Shown here: positions 11,452 through 20,759 of the stretch, piece by piece
Layout: the number at the start of each line of letters is the position of its first letter
Position numbering within the stretch: the first letter of the stretch is position 1
Assembly (NCBI GenBank): GCA_949358305.1
Contig: OX442324.1
Span: 186,001 to 250,000, forward strand
DNA: 64,000 nucleotides
Direction: 5' to 3'
Source of the DNA: Strigamia acuminata
Taxonomy: Eukaryota > Arthropoda > Chilopoda > Geophilomorpha > Linotaeniidae
Translations under genes and position numbers: made by a program
Notes under the pieces: model-generated
What the model was told of the DNA's origin: nothing
The model's input: the letters and a program-made list of their open reading frames with translations, nothing else
Database searches by the model: none

Positions 11452-14400
11452 TCAATTTGTCGCGACAAAAATGTGCTCGCACAACGCGTCCAATTTTGCG
11501 CGGGACAACCACTTTGTCATAATGTCGGCGACGTTGAGGGTCCCTGGGATGTGCCTGATTCGAAAAACACCTTTCTCGAACCAGTCGCGCAAGAAATGCA
11601 ATTTCACGTCTATGTGTTTGTTTGCGCGATTTTCTATGCGGTTTTTCGCATATTGAATCGCAGGCATTGAATCGGCATAAACACATGGTATTTCCCGGTC
11701 AAAGCCGTCAATCATCACTTCCGCGTCAAATATGCGTTCTAACCAAATTATCTCCTTCACACCGTCCACAACCGCCAAAAATTCGCTTTCCATAATGGAA
11801 AGGGCAGTAATGGTCTGCTTATGGCAGTTCCAGGAGACGGGGACACCACCCAAATAGATAATGTGCCCGCCAAAACTTCGGCGTTTGTCTTGATCCAGCG
11901 CGTAAGACGCATCTGTATAAACAGTTAACTTGTCACTTTGGCAGTTCCCAAGATTAATGGAGAAATTCGGCGTATTAGCCAGGTAACGCAAAACTTGAAG
12001 CAGCATGTTTACGTGTCGTGTCGAGTGAGTCTCATTGTATTGAGACAATACAATTACAGAAAACAGGATATCGGGTCTTGTGCGACTTGCGATGAAGAGC
12101 AAACTTCCGACAAGAGACCGATATGGAAAACTCGAATTAACACGTTCTCCCGTTTGGACTTTTTGGATCATAGTGCCGGGCGTGCCAGGCACTCTAACAC
12201 GGTGAGATGGGTCAATACCGTATTGCTTGCAGAGCTTCGCAATATAGGTGCGTTGATGAATGAGGATATTCCCCCCGTCCCTACAAAACTCAATCCCTAA
12301 TAAAAGGGTGACGGGGCCCAAATTGACAATCTCAAAGGATTGTTGAATCCATTCTAAAACGCACTCTTCTGCCAACTCATCCCTCGAAAATAATACAATA
12401 TCGTCGACGTAAAAGATGAGTATGGCGTCCGAACCCAAGCTATACACACAGTTAAGACCCAAAACCGGTTCAAAACCTATTTCAATCAGCTGGTCGTGTA
12501 AGCGCTGGTACCACATACGACCAGACTGATGAAGCCCATAGAGAGATTTTCTCAACTCCCAACATTTGTGTTGGTTTTCAGGTGTTCGATATCCCTTGGG
12601 GATGTTGATGTACTGCACCTCATCGAGGTCCCCATATAGATATGCGGCCTTGATGTCAAGGTGTAAGTCACGCCAGCTCCTTAATACTACAAGAGTACAA
12701 AAGAACATCATGACCAACACAAAGTTGACTACGGGGGAGAAGACCTCCGTAAAGTCAATGCCGGGCTTCTGCTTGAACCCTTGTGCAACAAGACGAGCAC
12801 GATATCTGCTAATCGCACCCGTATGATCCCTTTTGAGTTTATAAATCCATTTTGTCCCTAGCAAGGTTTTATCCTTGACTTCACTTTTGTCAACCTCGAC
12901 ATACACCTCTCGTTCTTTAAAAATGTCGATTTCGTCCTCCATTGCCCTTTCCCAATCAGGTTTTCCCACACCTGCTACAGCTTCTTCGTAGGTGTCAGGC
13001 TCTACAGAGCAACAACCAGCAAAACCGACATTGATGTCTTTGAAGTTGAACAATTCCGAGATATACTCGTATCCCTCGTCCCGACACCACCGCACAACTT
13101 CAACACGACTTCGAATTCTGTCATGCTTTGGTGAAATGTAATAAACATCAACCTGCCCAGCCGTTGCGCCTGATTTTCGCACAGACTGCCGTCTTTGCCA
13201 TTTAGACATGTCCAACGGCAATAACCCACCAGCTGGAACTGTGCGTTCCCCTGTATCCTTTCCTTTTCGTGGGGGATTACGACGCACAGGTGTAGGTGAC
13301 GTTCGGGGGGATAGTTGAGGACTCGCATCAGGATCCTCAATTTCATCCTCGTCATCGGGGTAAATATTGAAGAAATTCTCATCATCCCCCTTTGCCCCAC
13401 CAATTTCATCAACATTTGCATCTCTAAGGACATCTTGCACTATATCCTCGATGACATCTTCCACGACACCAGCGTTCTCAACTTGTTCAGGTGCCTTTTC
13501 GGGCGCAGGTTCCTGAATTGGGGGTGGGGGAACCACTGCTTCCGGTAGGGGGCCACCATGAACGCTGTCGTCTTCTGACGAGGAGCCATCCTCGTTTGAA
13601 GAATCAGACATGCTGTCGAAATATGAGGGGCTCGAGGGAGGAATTTTCAAATTTTCATACCAAAAATTCTGCTCCAATATTTTAACATGTTTCGAGAAGA
13701 ACACTTGGTTCCGTTTCGGGTCCCAAATTCGATACCCACGGGTGGAAGCCGCATAACCAATCAATGCCCCTGCCCACGCCCTTTCTTTCAATTTCCCACC
13801 CCTTGTCTGGGAAGGAATGTGGACATATGTCAATGCCCCAATGCATTTGACATGGCGCAGGGACAATTTTTTGTTGTAAAACACATTGTAAGGTGTCTTT
13901 CCTCCTATTCCCGCGTGTGGGAATCGATTTTTCAAATAAACGACAGAAACTGCAAGTTCTGCCCACAAAGTCGGGGAAAAATTATTTTCAAAAAGTAAGG
14001 CCCGGATTCCACCAAGAATGGTGCGGTTCGCTCGCTCAGCAACCGAATTCATCTCGGGGCTGTATGTATTCGTCCTCATACATTTCAACCCAATGCTGTC
14101 AGTATAAGCATTCCATTGTTTCGATATGAATTCCCCACCATTGTCAGTTTTAATGGCTTTGACCTTTTTAGAAGTAAGCCGTTCAATTTCCGTCAACCAC
14201 TTCTTGAAATGACCCAAAACTTCATCTTTCGTTTTCATGATGATAATCCACATCAGTCGGGAGAAATCATCAACCATAATTAGGTAATAAAATGCCCCAC
14301 CAATGCTCTTAACCGGTGAGGGCCCCCAAACATCTAAGTGAACAATTTCCAAAATCCCTTTAGTGGAGATATTAATAATGGGAGGAAAGCTTGCACGTGT

Positions 14401-16263
14401 GCTTTTCGCCCTCGAACAAGCATCGCAAGCCGACAATTCATTGTTGGAAAGTTTCAGCCCAAATACTTCATCGGATTTCTCCAACAATGCAATCCCTTTC
14501 GCATTAAGGTGCCCAAAACGTGAATGCCAAACATCCATCGTTTGGGGTTTGTCAGGCTTAATAAGAGCTTTGTTCCCACCATTATCTTTCAAATTGTTTT
14601 GTACAACTTGTTTGGAAATCTTCGGAGTCTTTGATTTATCCCCATTGTTGGCTATCAAGCCGACCTGTTTGTTGTTCAAAACATTCATCTTCTGACTCGG
14701 ACTCGCATTATTTGCCACGATCGCTTGCGCATTATTCGCAGTATTTACTTGCCCCATATTCGCAATTGCAGGTTTCCCTGTCTTACTCAAATTTTGGGTT
14801 AATGCAGTCTTAAAATCTAAATGAGTTAGTAATGAATTAACAATTTCTTCACCCTTTAAAGGTGGACTAGGCTTCACTGCCGCATTCTGTTGCGCAGGTA
14901 ATGCAGCAGCGTTAACAATGTGTGCAGTATTCACTTGACAATTGACTTTATACATTCTATCACTCGTACGTGTCGCAGTGATAGAAGGCGCATCAATACT
15001 GTCATGAAAAATGGACATTTTTCCATTCTTTACAAATGTGGTAGCCCCAGCTTCATCTGCACGACCTAATGAAATCAGATTCTTTCTGAAGTTTGGAGCG
15101 TAGAAGACATTTTTCAATTGTAATTCCCGTTTCTTTTGTCCATAAAAGGATATCAATGTCACAGTCCCGATGCCCTCGATTTTCGACTTTCCTTCGCCCT
15201 GCTGGACGCTGTAACCAGTTAATGGTTTGAAGTCGGAGAACCAAGACTTGTTGAACGAGAAATGGTCCGTCGCTCCTGTGTCGACGTACCATTGCGAATC
15301 AAAGTTCGCATGTGACACCAGCGATACGACAGGAGGTTGCTCTTGATTCGAAATCGCTGCGGAGAAGTAAGAGATGGGGACGTCATCAAAAATATTCATT
15401 TGGGTGACGGCGGCCTTTTGCCGGCCTTTTCCACGTGATTTTCCTCGTGGATTGCCCCTAAACTGTCCTGTTGATCCGCCTCTTCCAGTAAGTTGCTGTT
15501 TAGGTGGAGAAGGGCAGTCGCGGGAAAAATGGCCTGTCCCACCGCAGGTAAAACACACACGTGGGGAACTGGGCGCGGTTCCGCCGCGTCCACGTTGACC
15601 ACTGCCTCCGCCAAAGAAGGCTCCAGTGTTTTCCAACGGTGTCGGGTTGGGCACTCCAAATTCGTCCCCCTTCTCGTAAAGGCGATTATACTCGCCTAAA
15701 AGTCTTTCTTTCACGGCAGCGGCCGTAAATTCCGGGTCGGGCCAGTGATACACTGTCTGTTTAACTGGCTCGAATTGGGGCGGCAAAAGATCCAAGTACT
15801 GGAAAGCGTGGAACTCATCCGAGACCACAATCTTCACGTCGGCGAGTTGTGTAACTTTCCGGTCGACACGGGAAGTAAAGACGACCATCTCTTCATCCTC
15901 CCGTAGACGCATATCGAGGAATTCCCGCCGGAGTCGGGCTTTGCGTGCGCGCGTGGTCGGCTGGTAAGCCGCTTTCAGCGCTTCCCACACACCCTTCGCG
16001 GTTGGGTGGGCCACAGCCACGACTTGCTGTGGTTCGTTGCAAGCCAGACAAATGGTGGAGCGGGCTTTTTCTTCGCCCTTTTCGTAGTCACGAATTTCCT
16101 TTGCCGGCGATCCAGCAGGCGGTTCCTTGATTTTGCCGGTCACATGTCCCCAAACACTGTATGATTGAAGCAAAAGCTGGATCTGCATGCTCCAGGTGGG
16201 ATAATTGAAGCCGTCCAGTTTGCGTACATCCTTGTAATCATCATGTCGGTCCCAACTCGACAT
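11452..16263 (-). CDS. Cop-F Gag-Pol polyprotein (intact)
   Basis: The single frame runs from ATG 16263 (MSSWDRHDDY; an in-frame upstream ATG at 16305 would add 14 residues) to TGA at 11452, about 1603 residues, a normal copia length. Order: Gag; CCHC knuckle CFTCGGTGHFSRDC (about residue 237); aspartic protease YVDTGATDHF (about 328); GAG-pre-integrase HHCC (CDACSRAKSTR); integrase DDE (HLDVWGPS, IKTDNGGEF, NSVAERANR); acidic/proline linker; RT with FYVDDIVLF (YVDD about 1285); RNase H (TDASYALDQ, IMESEFLAV, ADSMPAIQ). All catalytic signatures are present. It would encode particle protein, protease, integrase and reverse transcriptase acting in cytoplasmic virus-like particles. Synthesis by one frame, without a gag-pol shift, is typical of copia. 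Confidence 0.93.
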   Translation of the reverse strand: MSSWDRHDDYKDVRKLDGFNYPTWSMQIQLLLQSYSVWGHVTGKIKEPPAGSPAKEIRDYEKGEEKARSTICLACNEPQQVVAVAHPTAKGVWEALKAAYQPTTRARKARLRREFLDMRLREDEEMVVFTSRVDRKVTQLADVKIVVSDEFHAFQYLDLLPPQFEPVKQTVYHWPDPEFTAAAVKERLLGEYNRLYEKGDEFGVPNPTPLENTGAFFGGGSGQRGRGGTAPSSPRVCFTCGGTGHFSRDCPSPPKQQLTGRGGSTGQFRGNPRGKSRGKGRQKAAVTQMNIFDDVPISYFSAAISNQEQPPVVSLVSHANFDSQWYVDTGATDHFSFNKSWFSDFKPLTGYSVQQGEGKSKIEGIGTVTLISFYGQKKRELQLKNVFYAPNFRKNLISLGRADEAGATTFVKNGKMSIFHDSIDAPSITATRTSDRMYKVNCQVNTAHIVNAAALPAQQNAAVKPSPPLKGEEIVNSLLTHLDFKTALTQNLSKTGKPAIANMGQVNTANNAQAIVANNASPSQKMNVLNNKQVGLIANNGDKSKTPKISKQVVQNNLKDNGGNKALIKPDKPQTMDVWHSRFGHLNAKGIALLEKSDEVFGLKLSNNELSACDACSRAKSTRASFPPIINISTKGILEIVHLDVWGPSPVKSIGGAFYYLIMVDDFSRLMWIIIMKTKDEVLGHFKKWLTEIERLTSKKVKAIKTDNGGEFISKQWNAYTDSIGLKCMRTNTYSPEMNSVAERANRTILGGIRALLFENNFSPTLWAELAVSVVYLKNRFPHAGIGGKTPYNVFYNKKLSLRHVKCIGALTYVHIPSQTRGGKLKERAWAGALIGYAASTRGYRIWDPKRNQVFFSKHVKILEQNFWYENLKIPPSSPSYFDSMSDSSNEDGSSSEDDSVHGGPLPEAVVPPPPIQEPAPEKAPEQVENAGVVEDVIEDIVQDVLRDANVDEIGGAKGDDENFFNIYPDDEDEIEDPDASPQLSPRTSPTPVRRNPPRKGKDTGERTVPAGGLLPLDMSKWQRRQSVRKSGATAGQVDVYYISPKHDRIRSRVEVVRWCRDEGYEYISELFNFKDINVGFAGCCSVEPDTYEEAVAGVGKPDWERAMEDEIDIFKEREVYVEVDKSEVKDKTLLGTKWIYKLKRDHTGAISRYRARLVAQGFKQKPGIDFTEVFSPVVNFVLVMMFFCTLVVLRSWRDLHLDIKAAYLYGDLDEVQYINIPKGYRTPENQHKCWELRKSLYGLHQSGRMWYQRLHDQLIEIGFEPVLGLNCVYSLGSDAILIFYVDDIVLFSRDELAEECVLEWIQQSFEIVNLGPVTLLLGIEFCRDGGNILIHQRTYIAKLCKQYGIDPSHRVRVPGTPGTMIQKVQTGERVNSSFPYRSLVGSLLFIASRTRPDILFSVIVLSQYNETHSTRHVNMLLQVLRYLANTPNFSINLGNCQSDKLTVYTDASYALDQDKRRSFGGHIIYLGGVPVSWNCHKQTITALSIMESEFLAVVDGVKEIIWLERIFDAEVMIDGFDREIPCVYADSMPAIQYAKNRIENRANKHIDVKLHFLRDWFEKGVFRIRHIPGTLNVADIMTKWLSRAKLDALCEHIFVATN

Positions 16264-16399
16264 GTTGAAGAATTTGAAGAAATTCGACACAAATTCGTAG
16301 CACAAACACTAAATTCACTATTTCGACGAAAATGCCGTGCAGAGAAGCGAAAATGCCCCCAAAAATTGAAGGCGAAACAATCACAAACTTCCCTTTGGG

Positions 16400-16418
16400 C
16401 ACCTCAATAAGTGAGGTG
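16400..16418 (-). promoter_or_regulatory. Cop-F leader hairpin, CTTAT loop
   Basis: On the minus strand CACCTCA-CTTAT-TGAGGTG: a 7-bp stem with a 5-base loop, about 140 bases before the gag ATG. The Cop-E counterpart at 18071-18085 keeps the loop and swaps C-G for G-C in the stem. Confidence 0.6.
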
Positions 16419-16523
16419 AAAAACCCGAATCTGGTCGCCCTACTAGCTTCCGACCGACCCACCTGGGGGCCGCGGGACGACTAGTTGGCCACGGACAAGC
16501 CCAGACCGGAATGAGACTGCACG

Positions 16524-16537
16524 TAGGCGACTGCCTA
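16524..16537 (-). promoter_or_regulatory. Cop-F leader hairpin TAGGC/GCCTA
   Basis: TAGGC-AGTC-GCCTA on the minus strand. The Cop-E counterpart at 18190-18203 has the same stem with loop ATTC. Confidence 0.5.
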
Positions 16538-17377
16538 AAGGGTGCAGAATAAACAAAAGGACCCCAAAACAAAAACCTTAAGAATTAACAGAGTTTCACG
16601 AAAATAGCAACTAAGATACACTTTTCAGATGTGAAGTTGGCCAATTACGGGATCCTTGCGTCGTAATTGGTTCCCACGTTGCAGTAAACGTCGGCTTCAC
16701 GTTGTCTTCGCACGGAACTGGGCTGACGTGCAGACCGCGTACACACTTCCGTGTATCGGCCAAAATCGATGTTGCGTACGTCCACGCCTTCGTACCCGCT
16801 TTCCTGGATGCGAAGCACGGAAATAACCGCCTGCACACACGCTTATCGTGTGCAGGACTTCTCGGTGATCGCCGGATTAAATCCGCGAGTTGAATCTCGT
16901 CGTTCTTGACGAAAAATCCAACGAGAATGGCCGCCGTGGAGAAAATCGTCGATTCGCGACGATTCCTTCGTGAAACAACGGTTTCCAGACGTTCCCACGC
17001 TGGAAAATCACCAAAAATAACGGCGAATTGACGTATTCGTTCGTCGAATCGTTGGGCGTGCGTGTGTCGGTTTGTCCACACTCGTAGACACGCTAACTTC
17101 GCCGTGGTTTGCAGCAAAGTTCCGGAAAAACAAAAATGGCGCCGCCCGAGAAAAACTCGGTTATATCGGCGAAAAATAAACGAAATGCAATGTTCCTTAC
17201 ACCGTTTTGCTCCAAATTCACTGTAGAATTGTCCGCACACGTCGTCACGGCTGTCCTTCGCGAAAAATTCCGGTTTTCGGCGATACGTCTCGGCGACGAT
17301 CTGCGACGAACTTCCGACGTTCGTTTTCGCCCGAAAAACCTCACGAACTCGTCAATAACCTGTTGGCCCGATCGTGA

Positions 17378-17391
17378 GACCTCTGCTACCA
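17378..17391 (-). promoter_or_regulatory. Cop-F primer binding site
   Basis: TGGTAGCAGAGGTC on the minus strand, two bases after the 5' LTR. Its first 11-12 bases are complementary to the 3' end (acceptor stem plus CCA) of metazoan initiator tRNA-Met. Confidence 0.85.
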
Positions 17392-17393
17392 TT

Positions 17394-17827
17394 TGATAAG
17401 TCCGTGGAGGCCAGGAAACATCGGAAAGGAGTTGAAACCAGCTTAAAATGTGCGGGGAGCTCGCACTTCGCGCCCGCCATGTTTTAATCACATGAAAACA
17501 TAAAAGCAACTGGGTTGGAGGCTAATTGGTCTCAAAACCGTACAAAATATGACAATAGGACAAATCAATAGCAACAAGCATTGATTTGTTCTTTACAATA
17601 TAAGTAATTGTTAACCTAGGCATAAGTAACCGATAAACAACACGGAAAACAACATTTATCGCTTTCTCAAGCAGACGACACAAGAAACATAGAATATGTG
17701 TGTTAACACATAAGAGTAGCATTAATATGCGCTACACGGGTATCCAAAGGATGCCAACACACATATCTGCCATGCCTATCCAGAAATGCATGGGGAAACG
17801 GACAAAATAATTAATCGCATACTAATA
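17394..17827 (-). repeat. Cop-F 5' LTR
   Basis: 434 bp, one base different from 11001-11434. It is followed (minus strand) by the PBS and leader, and flanked on the outside by the GCTCC duplication. Confidence 0.92.
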
Positions 17828-18070
17828 GCTCCAGACTCCTTGGTGCTCTAAATAGAGCTGCATATCTACTGCCCATGAGTCATAATTGTTGCCATCAAGT
17901 TTGCGAATGTTTACATTGAATGGCTTGGAAAAATCTTCCATATTTTCACTAGCCATGATGCGATGCGTAGCACAATACACAAAATCACTTAAAATCACAA
18001 CACTTGCAAAATATAACACTTAACCCACCAAAAATTAGGCGAAAAATAATGCAATTCCACCCGGGGTACA

Positions 18071-18085
18071 GCTCAATAAGTGAGC
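18071..18085 (-). promoter_or_regulatory. Cop-E leader hairpin, CTTAT loop
   Basis: GCTCA-CTTAT-TGAGC on the minus strand. Compared with Cop-F the outer G-C replaces C-G, a compensatory change, while the loop is constant. Confidence 0.6.
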
Positions 18086-18189
18086 ACAACTTCTCCGACT
18101 AGTCGCTACAAGGACCTCCGACCGACACACCTGGGGTCGCGGGAAAATCCCCTTGCTTCGAGCAAGCCTAGCCGAAAATAAGACGACAC

Positions 18190-18203
18190 TAGGCGAATGC
18201 CTA
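18190..18203 (-). promoter_or_regulatory. Cop-E leader hairpin TAGGC/GCCTA
   Basis: TAGGC-ATTC-GCCTA, counterpart of 16524-16537, embedded in a block conserved between the two elements. Confidence 0.5.
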
Positions 18204-18745
18204 AAGGGTGCCGAATATATTAAAGGGCCCAAACAAAACCTTATAATTATTGACAAAATAATTCCGAACCCCGAAATATACACTAAAATGATGTGAAGAT
18301 GGCAAGTTGTGATGTTTTCAGTGCTGGAAATCGTTGGCTTTCACTTGTGCACCTGGCACAAGGCTTAACCGGTCCCAGCGATGCGCAGATACACTTCACG
18401 TGCAAATCCGCGATGCGTTCCGGCTCGTCGCACGAAACGCGTCCAAAAATGGAAAATATCGACGCTAGTCGATCCGTGTCAATTCTTCCCTCGTTGTACG
18501 AACGTTGTACGTTCGTATCCAACTCGTTATAGGCGAGCGACGTCTTGAAAACGTTGTGGAAATTAATTCCGGTCGCCGCTGGCGAAAAATGCTTCGTTTT
18601 CGCCGAAAACTTCTTCAAATCGTCCCGAAACCAGTCCCAATCGATTCCTTGGGTCTGTTTCTGGTCCCACGTTGTTAATTCCAGCGCTGGGATCCACGCG
18701 TTGGCTCGATGACAGCCCGAATCCGTCCTCAAACACAAGCCGCAC

Positions 18746-18761
18746 TGGGCGCCGCCATTTT
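18746..18761 (-). promoter_or_regulatory. Cop-E leader ATGGCGGCGCC motif
   Basis: AAAATGGCGGCGCCCA on the minus strand, followed by GCTTGTGTTTG. The same arrangement is found in Cop-B, D, I and M. The core ATGGCGGC is the YY1/Pho consensus. Confidence 0.55.
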
Positions 18762-19070
18762 GAAATGACGCGTCATCGTGCGAATGAAAACAAGAAAAAT
18801 GGCTTATTATACGCCGAAATAAATGCAAAAAGTACTTCACTGTGTTCCTGCTGTTTATACAGCTGATTCTACGGTGATTCAACACCGTTTGTGGTCGAAA
18901 TTCGTCCGAAACGATCGATCCTGCTTCGGGTCGCAATTCGCGGACTTCACTGCTCGGCGACGTGCGGGAAACGTTTCGTATCGCCCGCCCCTCGTTTTCC
19001 GTGCGTCGTGGCCGCTCCAGACGTGGAAAATCGCCGAGAAAGAACGTATTTCGACAGGAACTCACCCACG

Positions 19071-19086
19071 CAAGCCTCTGCTACCA
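19071..19086 (-). promoter_or_regulatory. Cop-E primer binding site
   Basis: TGGTAGCAGAGGCTTG on the minus strand, two bases after the 5' LTR end CCTACA. Complementary over 11-12 bases to the 3' end of initiator tRNA-Met. Confidence 0.85.
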
Positions 19087-19088
19087 CT

Positions 19089-19527
19089 TGTAGGCCATTA
19101 TATCGAATAAAGTGAGTCCAATCCTATTTCCAGTGTTTTGCATTACAAGCACAAATTGTGCCGCCATCTTTATTGCAGTGGAAAGACATAACATGTGAGA
19201 AAAACGACATACACGGTTTGAGGTTATTTTACCTCACAAATTATCGGAAGGACAAATCAATATTATGTTTTAGTTGATTTGTCCTGTACAATGTCAAAAC
19301 AAACTCTTAAAACATAAAATGCTCATTTGAGCAAGCGACAATTAGACCAATCATTATATAGAAGTAAATCAGTTGTGGTACATACACACGCAATTTATAA
19401 AAACAATAACTACCGATTTGCAATTTCGGGACATGATACAATGATAAACTAATCGCGCAACAATCGCGCTAATTCAGAAACGCACGAAGTAATGGAACTG
19501 TGACAATATTTGTCCCTAAACTCTACA
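19089..19527 (-). repeat. Cop-E 5' LTR
   Basis: 439 bp, minus strand TGTAGAG...CCTACA, about three substitutions from 5928-6366. It is followed outside by the GAAAC duplication. Confidence 0.93.
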
Positions 19528-19532
19528 GAAAC

Positions 19533-20089
19533 CACTTCGGACGTTTATTTAACACGTTTTCGATGCGTAATGACGCTATCTGGACTTCTTCACATTATCG
19601 GTTATTATATTTTCGTTCCCCAAATAGTTTAGTGTTTATTTCATGCATAACTGGTTGTTACCAGTACTTTTCCGTATATTTGGTTTCTAATGTAAGGGAA
19701 ATGCATGATGCCTGCATTAACTGTGTCTTAACACATTGGGCATCATGCACTGCCTATTTGTATATACGTGTGTATCGCTCGCTTCTGTCACCAGAGCGCA
19801 CTGCCTTTTATTCCAAGATGGCGACGCACACTGCCAAGTGTGCTCCTGTGTATTTCAATCCTGTTTTCGTAAGTTTTAGGTTAATAAATCATTTATTTTG
19901 TTTATAATTCGTTAGTTTCTTGTGTCTGCACGTAGATAAGTGCAGACACCACGCAAATTCGACCAGAACCGGCTCGAATTCGCGTACACGACGCGCCGCA
20001 CGTCTCGTGCGTGCTATATCGTACGTGTTGGCTTATTTTTAAGCGTTTCCACTGCCTAGTTTGTGCTGTTTTTGCAGCCAACTACCACA
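19533..20089 (+). repeat. Cop-C 5' LTR, remainder
   Basis: Continues from 5927 (CACTTCGGAC...) and ends ACTACCACA just before the PBS, giving an LTR of about 573 bp. It aligns with 48932-49478 only loosely, with many substitutions and indels. An AAGATGGCGACGC motif lies near 19815. Confidence 0.82.
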
Positions 20090-20091
20090 AT

Positions 20092-20107
20092 TGGTAGCAG
20101 AGGCCTG
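20092..20107 (+). promoter_or_regulatory. Cop-C primer binding site
   Basis: TGGTAGCAGAGGCCTG, two bases after the LTR. Complementary over 11-12 bases to the 3' end of initiator tRNA-Met, as in Cop-E and Cop-F. Confidence 0.85.
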
Positions 20108-20759
20108 GAAAGCCACCAGGGCCTCGTTTTTTCCTTAATTTTCCACAATTTTCGCGATTTTATTTCGCGAATTTTGCGGAAATTTTCTATATTTTCAGAT
20201 TTTCGTCGATTTACACCGATTTTCGACATGCGACGACGTCTACACGACGTTATCACCGAGAAACGGGTGTAACCCGCTGTTTAGCACCTCGGAGTGCGAC
20301 AGTATCGACGATTTTCGTTTATTTTTCGCAATTTTTCCGTCAAAATCGCACATATCCGTGTTTTTCACACGCAAGATCGCGTGTTGCGACGTGCACCGCG
20401 ACTGATTCGTCAATTTCGCCTTATTTTGCCTTTCAGAGTCGATTCATCTTCGTTAATTTTAAGTGGGGATTTTGGTGTGGGACAATTAGAATCCTCGGCG
20501 CCCTTCGTCCGAATCCGGGCAAGCGCCGTTGTATTTTTTGGTTGTGCTTGTCGTGGTACAAGTGAGATTTCCCGCGGCTCCAGGAAGTCAAACGGACCCT
20601 CTCAGACTGGCAACCGAAAGCTATTTGATTCCTTCAGAAGGAATCGCCCACTCTTGGTTTTCGCTTTGACAGTGCTACGTAAAGTGCTTCGCATCGTGAA
20701 TTGTGCGTCGATTGTGCTTCGATTTTTCATTCCTACGTATCGCTTTTCTCCGTGCAACC
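20108..20759 (+). promoter_or_regulatory. Cop-C untranslated leader
   Basis: About 650 bases, rich in ATTTTC/TTTCG repeats. A 207-codon frame (20294-20917) opens here and overlaps the gag start in another phase; it has no recognisable domain. The class 1 hairpins were not found. Confidence 0.6.

Larger units (their letters stand above)
16264..17393 (-). promoter_or_regulatory. Cop-F untranslated leader between 5' LTR and gag
   Basis: About 1.1 kb. The gag-proximal 300 bases share blocks with the Cop-E leader (GCACCCTTTAGGCA, a GTCGGTCGGA stretch, CTCACTTATTGAG). A sense frame of 209 codons (17240 to 16611) lies in it, but it matches no domain I know and resembles the Cop-E leader frame only weakly. 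Likely functions are packaging and translation control; this is inferred from position. Confidence 0.7.
11001..17827 (-). mobile_element. Cop-F, apparently intact class 2 Ty1/copia element (minus strand)
   Basis: 6827 bp between two 434-bp LTRs, flanked by GCTCC (10996-11000 and 17828-17832), inserted in Cop-E gag. It has a PBS, a leader of about 1.1 kb, one uninterrupted Gag-Pol frame and a PPT. By eye the LTRs differ by a single base (TTTGAGG against TTGGAGG). It is not itself interrupted, which makes it the best candidate in the window for an element capable of moving. Confidence 0.93.
6388..17956 (-). pseudogene. Cop-E gag-pol, split by Cop-F
   Basis: The likely ATG is at 17956 (MASENMEDF), 43 codons before Cop-F; coding resumes at 11000 and runs to the stop at 6388. 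Without Cop-F it is one open Gag-Pol frame of about 1580 residues. In order: Gag; CCHC-like knuckle CYNCGGKGRFSRDC, in which Arg replaces the zinc-binding His; protease YVDTGATDHF; HHCC GAG-pre-integrase (CDACIRAKKTR); integrase DDE (MDVWGAS, RTDRGGEF, NSVAERANR); a proline/valine-rich linker; RT (VVYVDDLVIF); RNase H (TDASYATDV, VMESEFVAI). The frame is open, but expression is blocked by a 6.8-kb insertion and the knuckle is probably defective. It is a close relative of Cop-F and Cop-J. Confidence 0.9.
17957..19088 (-). promoter_or_regulatory. Cop-E untranslated leader
   Basis: About 1.1 kb between PBS and gag. It shares the gag-proximal blocks with the Cop-F leader and carries an AAAATGGCGGCGCCCA motif (minus strand, 18746-18761) like the class 1 leaders. 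A sense frame of 260 codons (19065 to 18283) begins right after the PBS. It has no recognisable domain and may be chance. Confidence 0.7.
5928..19527 (-). mobile_element. Cop-E, class 2 Ty1/copia element (minus strand)
   Basis: Bounded by two 439-bp LTRs with ends TGTAG and CTACA and by the TSD GAAAC, within the Cop-C 5' LTR. From right to left: 5' LTR, PBS, a leader of about 1.1 kb, gag-pol, PPT, 3' LTR. Cop-F is inserted near the start of gag. The LTRs differ at about three positions, so the insertion is recent. Confidence 0.93.
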
